Shown: positions 20,131-31,397, numbered from the stretch's first letter. The stretch is 32,412 bases of DNA from Gymnopus androsaceus JB14 (GCA_009733575.1 ML769933.1:1-32412), one strand, 5' to 3'. Numbers and translations are program-made. The notes: generated from the letters alone by a model not told the origin.

Positions 20131-21938
20131 ATGAGCGAGGGATTCAGGACTGCCCCTAACACCCCTTGCTGGTAGTGGCACTACCACTCCTCACGAAGTT
20201 GAAATGCATGATGCTACGGCTGGTCTTCACAATTCGCCCAACACTGAATTGGATGATGCCATGACTGGTCTCCTGAACGCACCCAGCACTCCTATCAGAG
20301 CTGAAACCAATGCTAATTTGACGAATCCTGCCCACTCAGGGAACGCCCAGAGGTCCTGGACCTGGGGGTACGCCTAGAGGGCCCGGCGCAGCTTCAAGTT
20401 CTCGCAAAACCCGGCGCTCGGTTAGTTTTTGAAACTGAGGTTCGGTGCTAGCTAATCCAGGCTCATCAGAACTCTCCTACTACCTCTAGCACGAGGCGAA
20501 ATCCCAGGCCTCGAACTGACGAGAGGCCCTCAAGTAGTGCCAGTTTAACAGACGATGACGATGTGCGTGTGCGAAGACATAGACTTGCTAAATCTGATCG
20601 ATCTGCTTTGAGGATAGGCCACCAGAGGCTTTTTCAACAAAGGATTTTCGGATCTAGCCAAAAGCAATAACGATTTGAAAGACCAGTTCGGTGAACTGCT
20701 CCGTTCTCAGCAGGAGCTCCACAAGTCTGTCGACGGACTGACACAGTCCATCAGTGGGATGGCTACATCAATTGCAGATGCCTTGAAATTTCAAAGGCCT
20801 TCTCCTCCGAACTCTGGAGCACGTTTTGGGTCGACATCTGGAGAGGGAAGTCGAGGAAAGCAGAAGCAACCCAGAAACGCCGCCGATTCGGAAAATATCT
20901 GGGCGCAACCAGTGCCATCGCCGCCAGATCGGACACCATCTCACAGGGATCCAAACGTTGTTCAACAACAAGTATGTGGTACTTTTTGGTGAATCGCGGT
21001 TCTGATGGTACATGTATTCCTAGCGAGAAATCCGCGAATGGGTGAAAGAACTTCTCGGGCAAGACTACCTCCTTCAAATCAACGTCTCCGAAGAAGAAGC
21101 CGAGCAGTTTGAAATCGATTTCGCCACAGACTCATATGCCACCCCTTTCACTTGTGAAGACGAATTTAGAATATATTTGATTGGGGAACCGTCGTCGGCT
21201 TGGAACAAAGGCGCTGCTCGAGTTTTTACGGAATGGCTCACTATCAATCAAAAAATTATCACTGAGAACGAGTATGAAATCGACCGTATCCAAAAGGCCT
21301 TCTTATCACACATTCGCTATCTACACAGTCTACACCTTAAATCTACCAGGAGCAGGCAGGCGCAGGATGCCAAAGCACGTAGGTCGGTGGTTGACGGCAG
21401 GAAAAGAGGTGTACGTTCCATCTTCATACGTGAAAAGCACTGATGAACCTCCTTCCAGACCTATAACTCGCGAGCAAGAGTGATCAAGGAATTCGCAGCT
21501 CTTAGAAAGTTTGAACAAACGTGGAACACGTTGGGCGTTGATGGTACCTCCTCCGATGAAGAAATCTCTCGCGGGGGGCAGAGACAGTACATTATTCACA
21601 ACCTCGAATGGCGTAGCCAAGAATTCACAGGTTTTTGCCGCAAGCTCGATGTTTTGCATCTATCGAAGCGGAAAACGAAGGTCGATGCTTACGGAAATAT
21701 AACCTTTGGGAGGGGTGCCTCACCGCGTCAGAGATTGGAACTCGGTAATTACACCAAAACAAAGCGCACGCCAATTGTTGGCCTTCCAATCAACTGCTAC
21801 GACGAGCTCTGGCTAAAAAAAGAGGAGGAGAATTTTCCCGGGTTCACCAAAATCCGAATCCGGGCCACTTCGAGCATCGACTTTTCGTTACCTGAAGACA
21901 TCGAACGGTATATCTCAATGAGACATCAATGCTACTGA
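20131..21938 (+). pseudogene. Coiled-coil hypothetical gene of agaricomycete type, frameshifted 5' part
   Basis: The 3' half is a clean gene: exon to 20971, intron 20972-21023 (GTATG..CTAG), exon 21024-21410, intron 21411-21458 (GTACGT..CCAG), exon 21459-21938. A 40-bp intron with branch GCTAAT lies at 20421-20460. The N-terminal part is low-complexity and Pro/Ser/Gly-rich (PRGPGPGGTPRGPGAASSSR), then comes a heptad-like coiled coil (DLKDQFGELLRSQQELHKSV), then a conserved-looking tail with YNSRARVIKEF, LGVDGTSSDEEIS and WRSQEFTGFCRKLDVLH. This organisation matches a family of unknown function that I recall as expanded in mushroom genomes. Frames break near 20175, 20335 and 20625, so this copy is broken or the assembly has indels. 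Confidence 0.65.
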
Positions 21939-22258
21939 TAATCTAACTATCTATTAGTCTCATAGAACTCACTACGAGAGCGGAGGATGCAAATGCAGTC
22001 TAGGTAATTGATAGTCGTGTACGGTGGTGACAACCTCACGGGCTCAATACATACACGTTCGACACTTGCAATAGTTCTTAATAGATAGAAAATCAAAATT
22101 GATTCGTGAAACCTGCAGCTATGTGTTGAACATATGTTTGCATCAAACAGACTAAAGTAAACATATGACGGGGACGGAAGGAAGGAAGTTCATAAACGAT
22201 GCAGCACGAGTCGCTGTCCCCAGGCCAGTTGACCCAGGCAAAAATGCAAAGCGAAGCA
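21939..22258. other. Intergenic region between convergent genes
   Basis: No gene or repeat recognised; it lies between the 3' ends of a plus-strand and a minus-strand gene. Confidence 0.3.
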
Positions 22259-22803
22259 CTAGTCGATAAGAGCTATGAAGGTAAGGCAAAGTATGAAAAC
22301 GATTTCCGTCCATCGCAGTCCAGATAACATCTCCAAAAAATAAAAGACTGGTTCCAAAAGGCGCCATATGCTGAAGATACAACTGACGCTGCCGATGAAC
22401 AGTAAAAGAGTCACCCCTTTTTCCGGTAGCAGAAATATCTATCAAGATGCGATGATTAGTCGCGAGCTCATCAGAGGGCGTTTCAGGCTTACCAACAGCT
22501 TGGGTTCAACTTCTCGTGAACGAATCATAGCATTATAGACGTAGGCAATAGACCCCATAAATAGCGCATACGCGGTGAGAATGACGATAGACGATTTCGT
22601 CTCCGCGTTGAATAAATCATGCAGAATTTTTCCTCCATGCACGACAACGACGATCAGACCGTAGACTATGACGGCGTTGATAAGAACCGTTGGTACTCTA
22701 ATGGTCTAAACAGGATCATCAGTATCTGCATATAAGCTTGAGCCCGGTGCTAGAGAATACCCACTGCGGATTTATCAACGTTGTGGGTCAAGTCTACAAC
22801 CAT
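22259..22803 (-). CDS. Small multi-span membrane protein, three exons, hypothetical
   Basis: Model on the minus strand: exons 22803-22765, 22705-22493 and 22438-22259 with introns of 59 and 54 bp, phase 0 throughout, 143 residues. The first donor is GTGGGT, the second GTAAGC. Three to four hydrophobic spans are visible: VLINAVIVYGLIVVVV, SIVILTAYALFMGSIAYVY, GVTLLLFIGSVSCIFSIW and a terminal IVFILCLTFIALI just before the stop. No cysteine or charged motif identifies a transporter family. Intron spacing, uninterrupted frame and helix pattern support a real gene. Function unknown. Confidence 0.55.
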
Positions 22804-23375
22804 CTCTTTGGGTGCAGATTGACTCGGCTCTCTGGAGGAAAGCGCAAACTATCTCGATGTCAAAAAGTAATGGTGGGACAATGAGAGTAGTCGTGCACTC
22901 ACTAAGATATTTGTTCTTTCTAACGGGTCACGTTCTGAGTCGTAGCCAATCAATTGAGGCATCGAGAGAGGTCGAGGTGCTTCTGATAGTAAATTTTCTG
23001 ACCCAAAATCACCGAACAAGGGAGAAGGATGCGCAATGGGGGGACGCGAAGTGGGAGAAGGATGTTCAGTTGCCAAATTGGCCCTCGAATTTGAGTCGCG
23101 CAAAGTCATACATCCTCAGGTATTCCATTGAGTATAAATAATATTGGCCTCATGTTTATCACGATTTGCTATCTCTGAGTGCCGGGGAGGCAGTTTGAAA
23201 AGACAATATATGGCCACACGACCTAATTAATCTCGAGCTACGCAGGGTAATGAATTTTCTCCAGCTTTTTTCACACCGTCAGTATAGAATCATATCCTAG
23301 ATGTATATACAGTGTACTAAACATTCAAGTGGCTAAAGTCTGCGTTCCTAACGTCCAATGCAATGCAAATGTAAA
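22804..23375. other. Intergenic region
   Basis: No supported gene. Open frames on both strands around 22812-23141 overlap each other and lack family features. It probably includes the promoter of the minus-strand membrane protein gene. Confidence 0.3.
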
Positions 23376-23530
23376 GAAAATGAGTGTGAAGGCCAAAGGA
23401 GTAGCGTAAAAAAAGGCGATCAGGCTTCGAGGAATGTGAAAGCGAATTTGAGTTAATGCGTAATGAGCGTGAGGGCCATAGTATAGCCATAAAAAAGGAA
23501 GAAAAGAGACGTCGAGGAATGTAGAGGAAG
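23376..23530. repeat. Two-copy ~84 bp tandem repeat
   Basis: AATGAGTGTGAAGGCCA...GTAAAAAAAGG...CGAGGAATGTGAAAG near 23379 recurs near 23463 as AATGAGCGTGAGGGCCA...ATAAAAAAGG...CGAGGAATGTAGAG. Imperfect and non-coding. It lies just downstream of the stop of the minus-strand gene ending at 23546. Confidence 0.65.
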
Positions 23531-23545
23531 AGCTAAGCTGAAGTA

Positions 23546-24288
23546 TCAGCCTCCACGTCCAACGACCGACTTTAAATTGGCCCCGTCAAGGGCGACGCTG
23601 CGAACATGCCGGACGAAACTGAAAATGTATGAGCCACAGGAATGCAGGAATGGAATTCTAGCTACACACCGATCAATGACCCCCTTCAGCGCCTCGTCTC
23701 GCGCTTGTAAAGAGGGATATCGAGGCATTCCATGAAGGAGCTCGCTTTGTCTGTTGCTGTTGTAAAAGCAGATGGCCAGGTCTCCGCGGAAGCTTCCAGT
23801 ACACCCCACACACTTGATCGCCTGATTTTCATCAGGCAAGTCCTCGTCGAAAGTCCCAGCTACGAGGTAGCTGCGGAGGCGGAAGATAACTACCACCACG
23901 TAGAGTCTTTCGCGGCGGAGCTCCTTGGAAAAGTGGTGGGTAAAATGCACGTATCGCTGGCCCCGGTAATTGGCGGGTGCGTTGTCGACGGTGTTTGTAC
24001 TAGAAAAATGGGTTTTCACCTCCTTTGCACCTCTCATAGAGAACAAGAGTCCGAATGTCGTTCCACGAGTCTAATTTCCCGGTTTCAATAATGGTATGCG
24101 CTTTAATGATCACCACTTACTCGGAGATGACGTTTAGGCAAAACATTACCATTTATCGACTCTGAAAAAACTCCGCCAAAGCGGGTCCCGCGCGAAGCGG
24201 GTGTAGATGTTCTCCTGGAAGAAACTGAAGATCCAGTTGAAACAGAGATGGGTCGAGTAGAACGAGACTGAGAGCGGGTTGCAGGCAT
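23546..24288 (-). CDS. Hypothetical protein, three exons, agaricomycete accessory type
   Basis: Minus-strand model: exons 24288-24121, 24022-23670 and 23597-23546, introns of 98 bp (GTAAGT..AAG) and 72 bp (GTGTGT..CAG), 190 residues, phases consistent. Residues 1-56 are Ser/Thr/Arg-rich and probably disordered (MPATRSQSRSTRPIS). A compact domain follows with NAPANYRGQRYVHFTHHFSK, YLVAGTFDEDLPDENQAIKC, VGCTGSF and LAICFYNSNRQSELLHGMPR. It contains a C-x2-C pair (KCVGC), but no full zinc site. I recognise the style of a lineage-specific fungal family but know no function. The second intron is optional because its sequence is also open. Confidence 0.6.
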
Positions 24289-24761
24289 TCTTTGCAATCG
24301 ATAAATTTCCGATGAGTTCGAAAAGTAACTATGATCATTTCTTCAGCTTGTTTTTGAGTATAACAGCCATTTACTGAGACGCACTTCTGCTTGGTCATGA
24401 GTTCCTGCATCGGAGAACTATCTTGCTGTTTCTCCCGAGCTTCCGACTTATCATTACCCTGTTTTGCCTCATGTTTTGCAGTTTTTTGTACATTTTTCAT
24501 AACCCTCGAGTCTCCGGATTCGCCGTTCTCCCTTCCCATCAAATATTCTAGATACACCCAGAGCGCGTGCTCTGAATGATGACACGCCAGTCCAACGCGT
24601 GTTATAAACGTGTAGTTTATGCCTACTTTTGCAATCAGATATAGCCACTCTTTATGCCCACCTTTTGCACCAATATGTAGCCACTCCATTGTTAGCGAAG
24701 TCTTGTTTTTCCTTCTTGTTTCTCTCAAGGTTTGATTATTTTGTGACTGGAGTCGCCTCAT
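24153..24761 (-). CDS. Weak minus-strand reading frame with a 12-residue duplication
   Basis: 202 codons open from an ATG at 24761. The product starts basic, holds two tandem 12-residue units (EWLHIGAKGGHK and EWLYLIAKVGIN) and a charged central region, then runs antiphase over exon 1 of the neighbouring gene. The tail over that exon cannot also be real coding. The first 150 codons might be 5' UTR or an upstream exon. No family recognised; I doubt that it is a gene. Confidence 0.22.
   Translation of the reverse strand: MRRLQSQNNQTLRETRRKNKTSLTMEWLHIGAKGGHKEWLYLIAKVGINYTFITRVGLACHHSEHALWVYLEYLMGRENGESGDSRVMKNVQKTAKHEAKQGNDKSEAREKQQDSSPMQELMTKQKCVSVNGCYTQKQAEEMIIVTFRTHRKFIDCKECLQPALSLVLLDPSLFQLDLQFLPGEHLHPLRAGPALAEFFQSR
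24620..24691. repeat. 36 bp tandem duplication
   Basis: TTTATGCC.ACTTTTGCA.CA.ATAT...AGCCACTC occurs twice in direct succession with a few changes. Confidence 0.75.
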
Positions 24762-24882
24762 TTACTCGCATCGGTGATTGCGGGAGGTCAAAGCGTATAT
24801 TATTGGATTGTGTGTTATCACAGGACCAAATGTCATGACGCAAGATCACATGCAACAGTTCTATGGCCCCCAATTATAAAAC

Positions 24883-25378
24883 ATGAACGAGGTGGACCTC
24901 AACTCAGATCAGGAAACTTTCCCTCTCTCATCGTATTCACACAATGTCTTATGCAGTGAGCGCTTTCTCAAACTCAACGCTCGAGCTGCTAGCTTATTTT
25001 CTCAGTTCCCAGTGATTCGGATTCCCGTAATATTTTCCGGGGAATTTTCGCGACTGGCTGTGTTGTACAAATCGTTTTATTCGCAAAAATGTGCTTTGAA
25101 CCGCATCTGGAGTCGTTCGTCATCCCATACGTTGCGGTCTTCACCGCTTTTGTGGCGGGTTCCACAAGGAAAGGGAAGGAGCGTTTATAGTAAGTTGACT
25201 TGTGGGATCGCTTGCAATTGATTGTTCTAAAAACATCATTATCTAGGTCTTGGTCGTGTCGCCTGTATACGCGGTGTTGACTTTTGTCATGGGTTGTCTC
25301 GTCTGGGGACATCTCTTGGGTTTGGTTATACACATGATGGATCGCTTCAACTGTGCTCTGATTGGTATTGCTTGCTGA
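24883..25378 (+). other. Possible membrane-protein gene remnant
   Basis: Two hydrophobic coding-like stretches occur either side of an intron-like segment (GTAAGTTGAC donor at ~25191, TATCTAG acceptor at ~25246): upstream GIFATGCVVQIVLFAKMCFE and VIPYVAVFTAFVAGSTRK, downstream VLVVSPVYAVLTFVMGCLVW and HLLGLVIHMMDRF before a TGA. The frames do not join across the junction without a stop, so it is either a decayed gene or wrongly modelled. No family recognised. Confidence 0.28.
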
Positions 25379-25739
25379 AGGTCTCTGGCATAGCTAGTAG
25401 TTTATTAGGTACATTCAGAGCGCAATCTCTCCTAGTACTTAGTAGGTATTGTACACGATTTGCTTGATTTTCCGCGGGACACTTAAGTAAGCAAAGAAGT
25501 GGAATTGCGCCACTTCCTGAGATACACTTATCTGGACGCTTTTTTCGCCCATACCCGTTCCCACCAAGATTCCCACAAAATTACTTACGGCGGTACAATT
25601 TTTCTATATGCTAATGTTGCTAAATGTTGCTCGGAAGTATTAAACTCCTAGATCGTGGAAGCTGCTTAATGGAAGCCGCTATAATTAATCCCCAGCGAGA
25701 AAAGTTAGCATAAGCATAATTGACTCAGCTTTCCGTTTT
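25379..25739. other. Intergenic, no features seen
   Basis: No gene, repeat or motif recognised. Confidence 0.3.
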
Positions 25740-27215
25740 AGTCGAACAATGGGCATTTGGGCGCTTCAGGGTTGATGGTTGATGGACGCGTAGGAACGCG
25801 TCGCACATCCCATTCCTCACTTTGGTTCCTTGGTTCATCTTTCCCCTAACTGACACTCTGCACGAGTCTTATTCTACGATCCTGTAGATACTAACTTCTG
25901 ATAACATGACTTTTCTCAATTCTAATTTTGCATTTCTCCACACACGCACCAACAGAAGAGAATCATACTGGATGTTTTTCCATATCTACAGGATTCACAT
26001 TGATTCATGAGCCTCTTCCACATGATCCTGAATCAACGACCCTTCCTTCTAGACGAACGTCGAACATGCACTACCGCCGCACCGGATAATTGGAACAGAG
26101 AATCCATGCGACGGTCCTATTACTGGATTTTTTTTTCCATATCCTCTTCCACACGATTCCGCCTTCCTTCTAGATGAACTTGAACTACCGCTACATCTTC
26201 ATTACTTCATTGGCCCGGATAATTGGAACACTCTGCCCCGGTCATACTACAATATCCGATGGCACGAGTTCTCTCAAGCGCATATTTGGTTCATCTTTCC
26301 CTTTACTGACACTCTGCATGCTGCATGGGTCTTATACGAGCTTCCCATGACAAGACTTTTCTAATTCCATGATTCCCAATCAACGACCCTTCCTTCCAGA
26401 TCATTCTGTTAATTCATTGGCCCGGATAATTGGAGTGGAGAATCCATGCGACGGCCCCATTCCTCTCCTTGGTTCCTTGTTTCATCTTTCTCTGCATCGG
26501 TCATACTATGATTTCCGATGGTACAAATTTTCTCAGTTCTAATATTGCATTTCCATAAGCGTACCGACTGAAAGTAATATTAATGCTTCGTCGCATGTTT
26601 ATTGACACTCTGCACGGGCCTTATACTATGATTCTGTAGATACGAGGTTCCGATGACAAGACTTTTCTATTCTTCCCAATCAACGACCCTTCCTTCTAGA
26701 TGAACCTGAACTACTGCCACATCTTCTGTTAACTCATTGGCCCGGATAATTGGAGTAGAGAATCCACGCGACAGTCCCATTCCTCTCCCTGGTTCCTTAT
26801 TTCATCTTTCTTTTCCGATGGCATGATTTCCCAATTCTAATTTTTCATTTCCACAAGCGTACCGACTGAAAGTAATATTAATGCTTCGTCGCAGGTCCCG
26901 TTCCTCACCTTGGTTCATCCTTCCCTTTACTGACACCTACACAGGTCTTATACTACGATTTTACAGATACGACCTTTCGACATGACTTTTCTAATTCTAA
27001 TTTTGCATTTCTATGCGCATGAGTCCTCTTCCACATGATTCCGAATCAACGACCGTTCCTTCATTGGTCCAGATAATGGGAACAGAGAATCCATGGAAGC
27101 GCGGTCTTTTCCGATTGATATTTTGAATCGTGATCGCGAGGAGATATGAGTTATGATTCCAATTTAAGGTCCTTTCTTCTAGGATAATTGGAACAGAGAA
27201 TCCATGCGAGCGCGA
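25740..27215. repeat. Long-unit degenerate tandem repeat
   Basis: About six scrambled and partly deleted copies of a ~300 bp unit. Landmarks in order are CCCTTCCTTCTAGATGAAC, CATTGGCCCGGATAATTGGA (near 26085, 26208, 26415, 26736, 27060 and 27180), AGAGAATCCATGCGACGG, CCATTCCTCTCCTTGGTTCC, TGACACTCTGCACGGGTCTT and TCTAATTTTGCATTTC. An internal block CGTACCGACTGAAAGTAATA is shared almost exactly by ~26560 and ~26856. Non-coding. Confidence 0.85.
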
Positions 27216-27307
27216 GTCAACGTCGTCATCTCAAGGTAATCCGGCGAAATTACGCTAATATATGCCTCGCCTGAATCGTGATCATGAGATATGAGAGATG
27301 GCAATTC

Positions 27308-27562
27308 TCACAAAACATCGTCCATATCACAAAGGCCGCAATAATCGATAGGCCCTGGAAGCGGTGTTTGCTTAATCAAAGCCTCATGTAGATTATTGTC
27401 GTCTGTGGATTTTTCAGCCCTGTTTCTACGGGTGGAGAGGTACTGCAGAGAAAACTGATAGAAATGCACGCCATGGCAAACCTTATCAAGATCGCCGCTC
27501 ACTAAATAATAGTTAATCGTCGATTGAGATTTCAATTGAGTCATTCCGCCGAGATGTAACAT
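27308..27562 (-). CDS. Small hypothetical reading frame or 3' exon
   Basis: 84 codons from an ATG at 27562. The sequence is mixed and protein-like (INYYLVSGDLDKVCHGVHFY, CGLCDMDDVL at the end, with a C-x2-C pair) and is not a repeat product. There is no upstream exon I can prove. It could be the terminal exon of the candidate gene immediately upstream on the same strand. No family recognised. Confidence 0.28.
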   Translation of the reverse strand: MLHLGGMTQLKSQSTINYYLVSGDLDKVCHGVHFYQFSLQYLSTRRNRAEKSTDDNNLHEALIKQTPLPGPIDYCGLCDMDDVL

Positions 27563-27650
27563 TACTGTATATGGCAATTATGTATGTACACCCTCGTGAC
27601 CTCCTAACTTTCGAAGTGAGGGAAATGAGATTCAACTCGGCGTATGAAAT

Positions 27651-28884
27651 TTAGAACATCGTGGTAGTCGTAATGGTTGAGGTTGTAATGGCGGTTTTGG
27701 TGGTAGTCGTCGTAGTCGTAGTTGTCGCGGACCTGGTTTGAGGGGACGGACTAGCCCGAATCTCATCTATGAGCGATTGAATGAGCTGGGGGGACCTGGC
27801 TATTGGCTTCGCCAAAATCTTCGATCATAAGTTTAAGCTTCTGCAAGGAAGTAGACAATGAGCGGAACTCGAGTATGTCCTGCATTGAACGGATCTATAA
27901 GTTGCATCCGGAGAGGAATTCCAACGACGTACATCATATGCTCCCGGACCACTAGTCTTGGCGCGCTTTGGAAGGGGGTTGATGGGCCGGGAGTCCTATA
28001 ATTCTGGTAAACACAAATGCACCATTTCTCTCCAGAAAATCGCATATACCGGGTCCAGTTGCCTTGGGTGCTGTGCATCGACCTCTGTTTTCCGCACCGA
28101 GATCAGGCTTTGGGAATGGGTTGATCGGTCGAGGACCCTAGAATTCAGGTAAGCACAACTGGACCATTTTTCTCCAGAGAGTCGTATATACCGAATCCGT
28201 TGCCTTGGGGGTGATTTGGGTGGTTTCTGCATTGATATCAAGCCCATCAGTGTCAGCGCGACTGCGGACAGAAAAAAGATTATCTTTATTTGAAATAGTT
28301 GTGAACAAATTGCTGCACGAATACATGCGAGGAGGGCTCACCTTCAGACATAGTGGTGGTCTTTGTTCAAGAAATGTTTTGACCTCGTGTATTATATCAA
28401 AGTCCTGAGCACCCGTTGCGGCATTCAATTCCGTCCGGCTCACAGACTGCCCCGTCTTAATCCGAATAGGAAATGTTGTTTTGAGAAAAAAAAATCCGAG
28501 TTAATATATTCACCACATTCAGAAATATGTGACAACTGATACATAATTGCTCCTTTTCAATCAGTTCCCTCTGCTTGTAGAATGTTCTTCAGTGTTTTGA
28601 ACTAGTGAATATAAGCAATAGATACTGTACCTGCCAACCAGTTGCCACTGAAAGTGCGAGACGGGAAAATAAGATTGGTGACAATCCAGATTCTCCGTAT
28701 CACCATCAGCGTCGCTGTCCGAGCCTGTTTGCACACCATTGTTAGGTTTGCTGTTGCTGTTAAACTCCTTGGAAGGCAGTTTACCAGACAGCGCTAATGG
28801 AGCTGAGGCGAACTCTGTGGAAATTGGAGTAGAAGCTAGGAAAGTGTGCACAAGCAATGGTGACAGGAGACCATGTAAGCCCAT
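27651..28884 (-). other. Candidate secreted, Thr-rich protein gene (splicing unresolved)
   Basis: On the minus strand an ATG at 28884 opens MGLHGLLSPLLVHTFLAS, a plausible signal peptide, followed by an acidic Ser/Asp linker (GVQTGSDSDADGDTEN) up to donor-like GT sites near 28640. A second coding-like block, RTELNAATGAQDFDIIHEVK, ends at a GTGAGC donor near 28340. Further down lies a duplicated block and finally a (Thr)8-containing tail, KTAITTSTITTTTMF, with stop at 27651-27653. Frames and intron phases could not be made fully consistent, so the gene may be broken. Secreted or wall-linked character is inferred from the ends only. Confidence 0.35.
27962..28213. repeat. Two-copy ~142 bp tandem duplication inside the candidate gene
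   Basis: GCTTTGG.A.GGGTTGAT.GG, then AATTC.GGTAA.CACAA.TG.ACCATTT, CTCCAGA and ATATACCG...GTTGCCTTGGG, occur at ~27965-28074 and ~28107-28213. Both copies keep a minus-strand reading that includes the motif WRxMVxLCLPE (as WRKMVQLCLPEF and WREMVHLCLPEL, in different frames). Confidence 0.75.
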
Positions 28885-28899
28885 TACAATGACCACCGT

Positions 28900-29537
28900 A
28901 TTTTACGGTTGTCTCCCGTTACAGAATTTCCTGTAGCTCGTACCTTTCTAATGGGCTCACTGTTTCCTTCTAATAGATATCCTGTCCCATTCTAATGATT
29001 ACTGATGTCTAGGCACGTACAAAGTGTGCATACCTAATTCCAGCCAGTTTTCGGTTCATTCCATCAGGGGCAGTACAACTGCTCACTGCCCGCCCGCCAC
29101 ATCTTTAGTAGTAAAACATATGATTTTCCATAAACCAAAATTGTGACAGTGTAATATATTGAATACATAGTACTCGCAGCAAAAATGCATACTCGTTACT
29201 TCCATAATGTGGTTGGAGATCAAAAAATCAGAAAAAACGGAAAACACAGAAAATATCATTGCAGGGTCGCTCCTGGAATCCCACCACTCAGCACCAATGC
29301 TCAATTACTATATCTGTACTGAATACATCGAAAAGGCATCCGGCTTCCCGGTACTAGAACCTTTTGTGCATCAAGTGCCTACCCAACGCTGCATTTTTAT
29401 TCTGTGTGCGGAACACATTTTATTCAGCCCGAACCTTTGCAAGCCTGGACCCAGTGTATTGCAGCCATACAGCCCTTTTCTGTCTACTCAGATTGCTGTC
29501 TTTATCCTTCGCTACATTTTAATACTAGTCTGATCAT
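28900..29537. other. Non-coding stretch
   Basis: A 108-codon plus-strand frame from an ATG at 29207 exists, but its composition and lack of introns or motifs do not support a gene. No repeat recognised. Confidence 0.3.
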
Positions 29538-30373
29538 TGATGATTTTGGTTCTTAAGCGCCCAGCTGTAGAACATATTTAATTGGCTTGCGGAACTCGAT
29601 AGGCACAAAATAAAGTCCTAAAGATTGAGGAGTTTCTTATTTTGGTCATAAATACTTGTTGTAAATACTCTTCATGATTGATTCAAGTCAGGAACCATTT
29701 AAATGATACGATCTGACGATTTTGGTTCTTAAGCGCCCAACCGTAGAACATATTTACAGTAATCGACTTGGGGAACCCAATAGTCACAGAGTTAAGTCCT
29801 AGAAACTGAGGAGTTTCCTACTACAGTCATAAATACTTGCCATAAATGCTCTTTACGATTGATTCAAGTTGGGAACCACTTAAACAATACAATCTGACAA
29901 TTTGGAAAGTCCGCAATCGTAGGTATTGACTAATGCAAGTTAGGTACTTTTCCGAACGACTCAATTCATCAGACCCAACCCATTTCTCAATGGACACGTC
30001 TCAAAATCTGGATAATTCATTTCCATAAAATCTGGAATTGTTTCGAAAAATCTAGGACTGTTGGGATTTGCAGGTCTGCGAGATTGTAAGTATCAGACTG
30101 TACATGTGGGTCAATGAGCTACACACCTTGTGTGTTCATCAAACTAATTCATTCAAGTCTATGAAGCTATTGTTTAAAATACTCAGCCTAACTGATTCAA
30201 ATTGGGAACCACTTAAACCATATGGTCCGACGATTTGGAAAGTCCGAAATCGGTGATCGCAGGTTTAATCAACTAATGCAAGTTTGGTACTTTTCCAAAA
30301 AACTTAATTCATCAGGACTCAGACCCAAATCATCTCTCAACAGATGCATCTTAAAATCTGGATTTCTCATTTC
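29538..30373. repeat. Nested tandem duplications
   Basis: A ~175 bp unit starting GATTTTGGTTCTTAAGCGCC is present at ~29542 and ~29719, both with CCGTAGAACATATTTA-like, TAAGTCCTA.A.A.TGAGGAGTTTC and TGATTCAAGT..GGAACCA. Part of it recurs at ~30189-30255. A second block, ACTAATGCAAGTT.GGTACTTTTCC then TCAATTCATCAG and AAAATCTGGAT, is found at ~29930-30028 and ~30274-30373. Non-coding. Confidence 0.8.
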
Positions 30374-31100
30374 CTGTCAAGAACCATGAATTGTGATCAA
30401 GTTCTTGTTTTCTGAGCAATATTGATTTCGGAAATCAGATGGGAAATCTGAGGACTTTTCAAAATAAAATAGAATGGCGTGAAACAGGATATAGATAGTT
30501 GTATTTAGTACAACTACAATGGTATCGGTCGGGTATTTAGAGGCTCAAAAGTGCCAAAGCGTAAATTGTGATGGTCAAAGCGTAACTTTGTAAGAGGGTG
30601 ATTCAGTTGGGAAAACATTGGTGAATTGGGTATTCGGTCTCCGGGAGAGCTTCAGAGGTGCCCTTCAGTACTTAGACTGAAATAAAGTGAGTCACTTGTA
30701 TTCACAAATATGGATTTAGTTACAAGATATATGACTAAAGTCCGGTTTGGAATTATGGCTACTTATATACTACTTATTATGACTATATATGAATCAACTG
30801 ACATAATATCAAGTCGGATGGAGTCAAGGATAGGGTCCTCTAGTGTTTTGGTACCATATTCTCTAGGTTCGGGACCGTACTGTCCTAATGCAGGTAAATT
30901 GGCGCTGGCTCGCAACTGGCTCGCATGATAGACAATTGATATGGATTAGAGCATTATCACAACCTCCAGGATGATATTGACCGTTCATTGAGCCTCGAGT
31001 GCATTTTTATGAACGACAAGCATGAGTGGACGCTTACAAGAAGCGCCAACGGACCGTGTTTCCAAGTTAGTCTCACGGATGCTTTTTGTTTTTCTCATTG
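30374..31100. other. Non-coding stretch
   Basis: AT-rich, no supported gene. A 72-codon frame from an ATG at 30710 has no features. Short repeated CCAAAGCGTAA words near 30556 and 30575 were the only structure noted. Confidence 0.3.
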
Positions 31101-31104
31101 TCAA

Positions 31105-31325
31105 AGGGACATGTGGCTTCAATTGCGACAGGAAGGGTGCCAGTGAAATAAGACCATTAATGGAACATATGGCTTAATTGGGACAGGAGGTGTAATGGGA
31201 CATGAGGCTTAGAATGGACAGGAGGGCATAACGGGACCTCCCAATGGAATGGGGACATATTACGACAGGAGATATAATAGGACTCCCGTAGTTTACGAGG
31301 AAAGATGTAACGGGACACGACCGTA
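31105..31325. repeat. Degenerate ~45 bp tandem repeat (GGGACAT...GACAGGAGG)
   Basis: About four or five copies of TAATGGGACATGAGGCTTAA followed by TTGGGACAGGAGG with many changes, ending just before the right inverted-repeat arm. Non-coding. Confidence 0.7.
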
Positions 31326-31397
31326 AAATACGGGGCCCATTGTAATGGTCTTGCAAGGTCTATTGGAATCGCAGCTTTAGAACTAATATTGTTACAT

